Source of the DNA: Flagellimonas sp. MMG031
GTDB lineage: Bacteria; Bacteroidota; Bacteroidia; Flavobacteriales; Flavobacteriaceae
Length of the DNA stretch: 64,000 nucleotides
NCBI RefSeq assembly: GCF_040112705.1
Contig: NZ_CP157804.1
Coordinates: 1,304,501-1,368,500 of the forward strand
Direction of reading: 5' to 3'
Shown here piece after piece: positions 60,620 through 64,000 of the stretch. The position numbers and the translations under genes are program-made. Every line of letters begins with the position of its first letter. Within the stretch, counting starts at the first letter, position 1. The notes beneath the pieces were generated by a model, which did not search any database, was not told the origin of the DNA, and saw nothing but the letters and a program-made list of their open reading frames with translations.

Positions 60620-61365
60620 TTAAATCACTTTCGCTTCGTTGTGCAATAGTTCTACCAATTCGCCAACGTTTCCTGCATCGACCAGCTTAACTGGCCCCTT
60701 GGCTGCGGGTTTTTCGAATTTTTGGTCTTGCGTGGGTTGTGCGGCATCAACGGGCTCAACTACGGTCAACGCTTTTTTGCGCGCCATCATAATACCTCTC
60801 ATGTTGGGAATGCGGAGGTCGCTTTCCTCTACCAATCCTTTTTGGCCCCCAATGACCAATGGAAGTGTAGTGCTAATCTTTTCTTTTCCACCATCAATCT
60901 CGCGAACTGCGGTAGCTGTATTGCCATCAATGTCTAGGCTGATGCACGTATTTACAAAGTTCATGTCCAATAAAGTGGCCAAAATGCCGGGACCATACCA
61001 CCGTTATAGTCGATGGATTCCCTTCCGGCGATGATCAGATCGTACTCCCCTTTTTTGACGACTTCGGCCAGTTGTTGTGCCACAAAAAAGCCGTCGGTAG
61101 GTTCGGCATTCACACGAATGGCCTCATCGGCCCCAATGGCCAGCGCCTTTCTTATGGTTGGTTCGGTCTGGGGACCGCCCACAGTGACCACATGAACGGC
61201 CGCACCTTGTTTTTCCTTGAACCACATAGCGCGGGTAAGGCCAAATTCATCATTGGGATTAATCACAAATTGAACCCCGTTTGTGTCAAACTTGGTATCG
61301 CCTTCCGTAAAGTTGATTTTGGAAGTGGTATCCGGTACGTTGCTTATGCAAACTAAGATCTTCAT
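60620..61365 (-). CDS. etfB: Electron transfer flavoprotein subunit beta (internal frameshift)
   Basis: Two overlapping frames cover one gene. The first (61365 down to 60961) encodes the N-terminal half: MKILVCISNVPDTTSKINFT to RESIDYNGGMVP. It then runs out of frame into PAFWPLYWT and a stop. The second (from about 60988 to 60620) carries LATLLDMNFVNTCISLDIDG and the normal C-terminal half. Adding one base between 60988 and 60989 joins them as MVPGILATLLDM and gives about 248 residues, the usual EtfB length. It is either a one-base sequencing deletion in a CCCGG run or a real loss of function. An intact etfA downstream and the conserved sequence in both halves favour an error or a very recent mutation. 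Confidence 0.93.
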
Positions 61366-61387
61366 ATATACTTTAGGTTTTGGTCCC

Positions 61388-61395
61388 CAAATATA
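61388..61395 (-). promoter_or_regulatory. Bacteroidota -7 promoter element for etfB
   Basis: Minus strand TATATTTG matches TAnnTTTG, 22 bp before the etfB ATG. The palindrome at 61409-61436 covers the region where the -33 element would sit. Confidence 0.6.
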
Positions 61396-61408
61396 ATTAT
61401 AAAATCCG

Positions 61409-61436
61409 AAATTTATTATGCATGCATAATAAATTT
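61409..61436. promoter_or_regulatory. 28-bp perfect palindrome at etfB promoter, candidate operator
   Basis: The half-site AAATTTATTATGCA is followed by its exact complement. The 19-base core ATTATGCATGCATAATAAA is also found at 42181-42199. Its position over the -33 region of etfB suggests a repressor site. It also lies 48 bp upstream of the -7 element of pdhB. Confidence 0.68.
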
Positions 61437-61483
61437 TGTTCTTTTTTTGGATTTTGTCCCGGTAAGTTTCGGCTAGTTTTTCC

Positions 61484-61491
61484 TATTTTTG
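61484..61491 (+). promoter_or_regulatory. Bacteroidota -7 promoter element for pdhB
   Basis: TATTTTTG matches TAnnTTTG and lies 41 bp before the pdhB ATG. Confidence 0.5.
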
Positions 61492-61532
61492 CTTGCGTTT
61501 TTAAGCAGACTATAACTATTTAGTACGATTCA

Positions 61533-62513
61533 ATGAAAACATTACAGTTTAGGGAGGCGATAGCGGAGGCTATGTCCGAAGAAATGCGAAGGGATGATAC
61601 CATTTATTTGATGGGCGAGGAGGTAGCCGAGTACAACGGTGCTTATAAGGCTTCCAAAGGGATGCTGGATGAGTTCGGCCCAGAGCGCGTTATCGATACC
61701 CCAATTTCGGAGCTTGGTTTTGCCGGTATCGGCGTAGGCTCTGCCATGAACGGAAACAGACCGATCATCGAATTTATGACCTTCAATTTCTCCTTGGTGG
61801 GGATTGATCAAATTATAAACAATGCTGCCAAGATCCGTCAGATGTCGGGCGGGCAGTTCAATTGTCCAATCGTTTTTAGGGGCCCTACGGCTTCTGCGGG
61901 ACAGTTGGCCGCAACCCACTCCCAGGCATTTGAGAGTTGGTTTGCCAACACCCCTGGCCTAAAGGTGGTGGTTCCTTCGAACCCAGCCGATGCCAAGGGA
62001 TTGTTGAAATCCGCTATCCGTGACGATGACCCCGTGATTTTTATGGAATCGGAACAGATGTATGGTGACAAAGGTGAAGTGCCCGAAGGGGAATACACCA
62101 TTCCATTGGGAGTTGCGGACATTAAAAGGGAAGGAACCGATGTGACTATCGTATCCTTCGGAAAAATAATCAAAGAGGCCTACAAAGCTGCCGAAGAATT
62201 GGAGAAGGAGGGCATCAGTTGTGAGATCATCGATTTGCGCACGGTCCGTCCGATGGATCATGAAACCATACTTGCTTCCGTTAAGAAAACCAATAGAATG
62301 GTCATTTTGGAAGAGGCTTGGCCTTTTGGCAACGTGGCCACCGAAATCATCTACCATGTTCAGGACAAGGCTTTCGATTATTTGGATGCTCCAATCGTTA
62401 AATTGAACACCGCAGATACACCTGCACCTTATTCTCCAGTACTTTTGGCCGAGTGGTTGCCCAACCATGAAGATGTTATCAAGGCTGTTAAGAAAGTGTT
62501 ATATAAGCTTTAG
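61533..62513 (+). CDS. pdhB: Pyruvate dehydrogenase E1 component subunit beta
   Basis: This is a 326-residue thiamine-diphosphate-dependent E1 beta subunit. Motifs: LMGEEVAEYNGAYKASKGML at the N-terminus with the cofactor-contacting Glu, then FRGPTASAGQLAATHSQAFE, VVPSNPADAKGLLKSAIRDD and ILEEAWPFGNVATEI, ending near ADTPAPYSP. It pairs with an E1 alpha subunit encoded elsewhere, and the complex makes acetyl-CoA from pyruvate. Sequence near the C-terminus fits pyruvate rather than branched-chain E1, but this is not certain. It is divergent from etfB. A clear terminator follows. Confidence 0.93.
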   Translation: MKTLQFREAIAEAMSEEMRRDDTIYLMGEEVAEYNGAYKASKGMLDEFGPERVIDTPISELGFAGIGVGSAMNGNRPIIEFMTFNFSLVGIDQIINNAAKIRQMSGGQFNCPIVFRGPTASAGQLAATHSQAFESWFANTPGLKVVVPSNPADAKGLLKSAIRDDDPVIFMESEQMYGDKGEVPEGEYTIPLGVADIKREGTDVTIVSFGKIIKEAYKAAEELEKEGISCEIIDLRTVRPMDHETILASVKKTNRMVILEEAWPFGNVATEIIYHVQDKAFDYLDAPIVKLNTADTPAPYSPVLLAEWLPNHEDVIKAVKKVLYKL

Positions 62514-62535
62514 AATCATATTTGTACGGTATATT

Positions 62536-62570
62536 AGCCCTGTCAACTTTGTTGACGGGGCTTTTTTTTA
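62536..62570 (+). terminator. Rho-independent terminator after pdhB
   Basis: AGCCCTGTCAAC (62536-62547) pairs with GTTGACGGGGCT (62551-62562), with one G-T pair, followed by eight T. Confidence 0.9.
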
Positions 62571-62671
62571 GGGAATATTGTTTTGATTACAAATTAGTTT
62601 GAACCAAATTTGACCTAAAGTTGGATGAGACAAACCTATGTCGCTTACCATCATGTCCCTTATTCTTGTCT

Positions 62672-64000
62672 ATGAAAAGAATCCTTTCCGCTTTTTTTCT
62701 ACTATTTATTACCTGCCTTAGCGCACAGACCAAAATCGAAGGTGTGGTTACGGATGAGACCGGTGAACCCATTGCGTTTGCCAATATTATTTTTGTGAAC
62801 TCTTCCGAAGGTACCATCACCAACGACAATGGACGCTTTTATTTGGAGTCTGATGAGACCTACGATACCATCAAAGTATCTTTTATAGGGTATGAAACCA
62901 AAGAAGTGGTTTTGGAGCAGAAGATAAACTACGGAATGGAAATCATACTGGTGGAATCTGCAGAACAGCTTCAGGAAGTAGTGATCTATACCGGGAAACA
63001 ATCCAAAAAGAACAACCCTGCCATCGATATTTTACGGAAAATTTGGGCGAAAAAACGAGAGAACGGGGTGCGTAAGTTCAACCAATACCAATATGATAAG
63101 TACGAAAAAATAGAGTTCGACCTCAATACTATCGATAGTGCACTGATTAAGAGCAAATTGTTCAAGGGACTGGAGTTTATGTTCGAGGATTTGGATACCT
63201 CTCGAATCACGGGAAAAACATATCTGCCCATCTTTTTGAATGAAACCTTTTCCAAAGTATACGGTGACAATCTCATGGAACGAGAGAAGGAAGATGTACT
63301 GGGGAACAAAAATTCGGGTTTTAGCGGCAATCAGGCCATTACCGCTTTTGTGGAAGACCTCTATTCCGATTATAACATCTATGACAACTACCTTAAATTT
63401 TTCGACAAGAGTTTTACGAGTCCCTTGTCCAAAACGGGAATTGATGTCTACAATTATGTCCTTTCGGATAGTACCTTCATCGATAATAAATGGTGCTATA
63501 ACATCATCTATTATCCCAGAAGAAAGAACGAGCTCACCTTTAAAGGGGACTTTTGGGTGAACGATACCACCTTTGCCATCAAAAAAATCAATATGCAGGT
63601 CACCAAAAGTGCCAACATTAACTGGGTGAAGGAGATTTATATTGAACAGGATTTTGAGGTGGTGAGCGATTCCGTCTTTTTGCTGAAGCGGGATTATATG
63701 CTGAGCGATTTTAGCTTTTCCAAAAAGGAAGAGTCCAGAGGGGTGTACGGAAAACGTACCACTGTTTTTGACAATTATACTTTTAATAATCCCCGTCCCG
63801 AAGCATTTTATAAGGCGGTTGCCGACCCCTACGGCCCGAGGGTATTCTCGCAGGACAGTGTTTTTTGGCAAAATGCGCGCTTGGAAAGTCTCAACGACGA
63901 TGAATCGGGAATCTTTAAGCTATTGGATACCCTTAAGACCGTACCCAAGTTCCGCACCTATTACGACATTGTGAGCATTTTGGGGTCGGGCTATGTCGAA
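62672..64000 (+). CDS. DUF5686 / carboxypeptidase-regulatory-like outer-membrane protein (3' partial)
   Basis: The frame begins at ATG 62672 and is still open at the window end (443 codons seen). A signal peptide ends at LSAQ (about residue 19). A CarboxypepD_reg-like beta-sandwich follows (TKIEGVVTDETGEPIAFANI to about residue 105, ending LQEVVI). Then comes the DUF5686 region, starting NPAIDILRKIWAKKRENG, with KFNQYQYDKYEKIEFDLNTI and the repeated WCYNIIYYPRRKNELTFKGD type. Full members are about 800 residues and end in a barrel, which would lie beyond the window. The function is unknown; it is related in layout to SusC-type receptors but has no plug domain. Confidence 0.9.
   Translation, partial: MKRILSAFFLLFITCLSAQTKIEGVVTDETGEPIAFANIIFVNSSEGTITNDNGRFYLESDETYDTIKVSFIGYETKEVVLEQKINYGMEIILVESAEQLQEVVIYTGKQSKKNNPAIDILRKIWAKKRENGVRKFNQYQYDKYEKIEFDLNTIDSALIKSKLFKGLEFMFEDLDTSRITGKTYLPIFLNETFSKVYGDNLMEREKEDVLGNKNSGFSGNQAITAFVEDLYSDYNIYDNYLKFFDKSFTSPLSKTGIDVYNYVLSDSTFIDNKWCYNIIYYPRRKNELTFKGDFWVNDTTFAIKKINMQVTKSANINWVKEIYIEQDFEVVSDSVFLLKRDYMLSDFSFSKKEESRGVYGKRTTVFDNYTFNNPRPEAFYKAVADPYGPRVFSQDSVFWQNARLESLNDDESGIFKLLDTLKTVPKFRTYYDIVSILGSGYVE

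Noticed and set aside
59575..62513. etfBA and pdhB as one operon
   Set aside because: They are on opposite strands and diverge from a shared 167-bp region with separate -7 elements.
63032..63871. 279-residue minus-strand frame near the window end
   Set aside because: The plus-strand DUF5686 gene runs through this region and continues past the window.

Overview
This window is a 64 kb stretch of chromosome from a member of the Bacteroidota, almost certainly a marine Flavobacteriaceae. Muricauda/Allomuricauda-like organisms are my best guess, not a proven one. The evidence is a type IX secretion (T9SS) type B adhesin followed by a PorP/SprF protein and an OmpA-family protein, the fused FolK/deoxynucleoside kinase, DUF6089-uppS-bamA-ompH-ompH-murI synteny, etfBA beside a pyruvate dehydrogenase E1-beta gene, class-specific families (DUF5686, DUF6090, DUF2797, bacterial GH3), and promoters of the Bacteroidota -7 type (TAnnTTTG).

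Layout. 1-7.2 kb: 3' end of a giant repeat adhesin plus its SprF-like and OmpA-like partners, a surface-adhesion operon with one base between genes. 7.2-16.6 kb: accessory genes (Nramp-related transporter lacking the usual metal motif, GMC oxidoreductase with gluconate dehydrogenase subunit 3, two collagen-like lipoproteins, AraC-type regulator, serine hydrolase, YihY, cupin). 16.7-19.8 kb: an AT-richer accessory spot with a DUF262-HNH-AlbA_2 fusion (probable nucleic-acid defence protein), a structured non-coding element, tRNA-Leu, a small GIY-YIG gene bracketed by a partial duplication of that tRNA, and tRNA-Gly. 19.9-30 kb: mutS (frameshifted near its 3' end), a TrmH-type methyltransferase, folK-dNK, sppA, a queuosine precursor transporter and an AsmA protein. 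30-36.6 kb: DUF6090, two amino-acid transporters, DUF2797, GH3 and a small hydrolase. 36.6-40 kb: tig, clpP and clpX, transcribed in that order on the minus strand. 40-46 kb: SGNH lipoprotein, esterase, pdxJ, CBS protein, nadK. 45.5-51.9 kb: outer-membrane biogenesis (DUF6089, uppS, bamA, two OmpH/Skp chaperones) and murI. 52-57 kb: folA, 2TM protein, class V aminotransferase, CBM48, Dabb, TonB-domain protein, thyA and a four-helix-bundle protein. 57-61.4 kb: nucleoside transporter, bifunctional nuclease, etfA, etfB (frameshifted). 61.5-64 kb: pdhB and the start of a DUF5686 outer-membrane protein, cut by the window end.

Most of the window is conserved housekeeping. The parts most worth a second look are the tRNA-Leu/GIY-YIG unit with its partial tRNA copy, the DUF262-AlbA_2 fusion with its interleaved inverted repeats, one palindromic operator-like sequence found both at the etfB promoter and upstream of an SGNH lipoprotein, a second palindrome lying on a -7 element, and one-base frameshifts in mutS and etfB that may be sequencing errors or real mutations.

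Limits: products are assigned by reading protein motifs, without database searches. Promoters, operators and terminators are read from sequence only.
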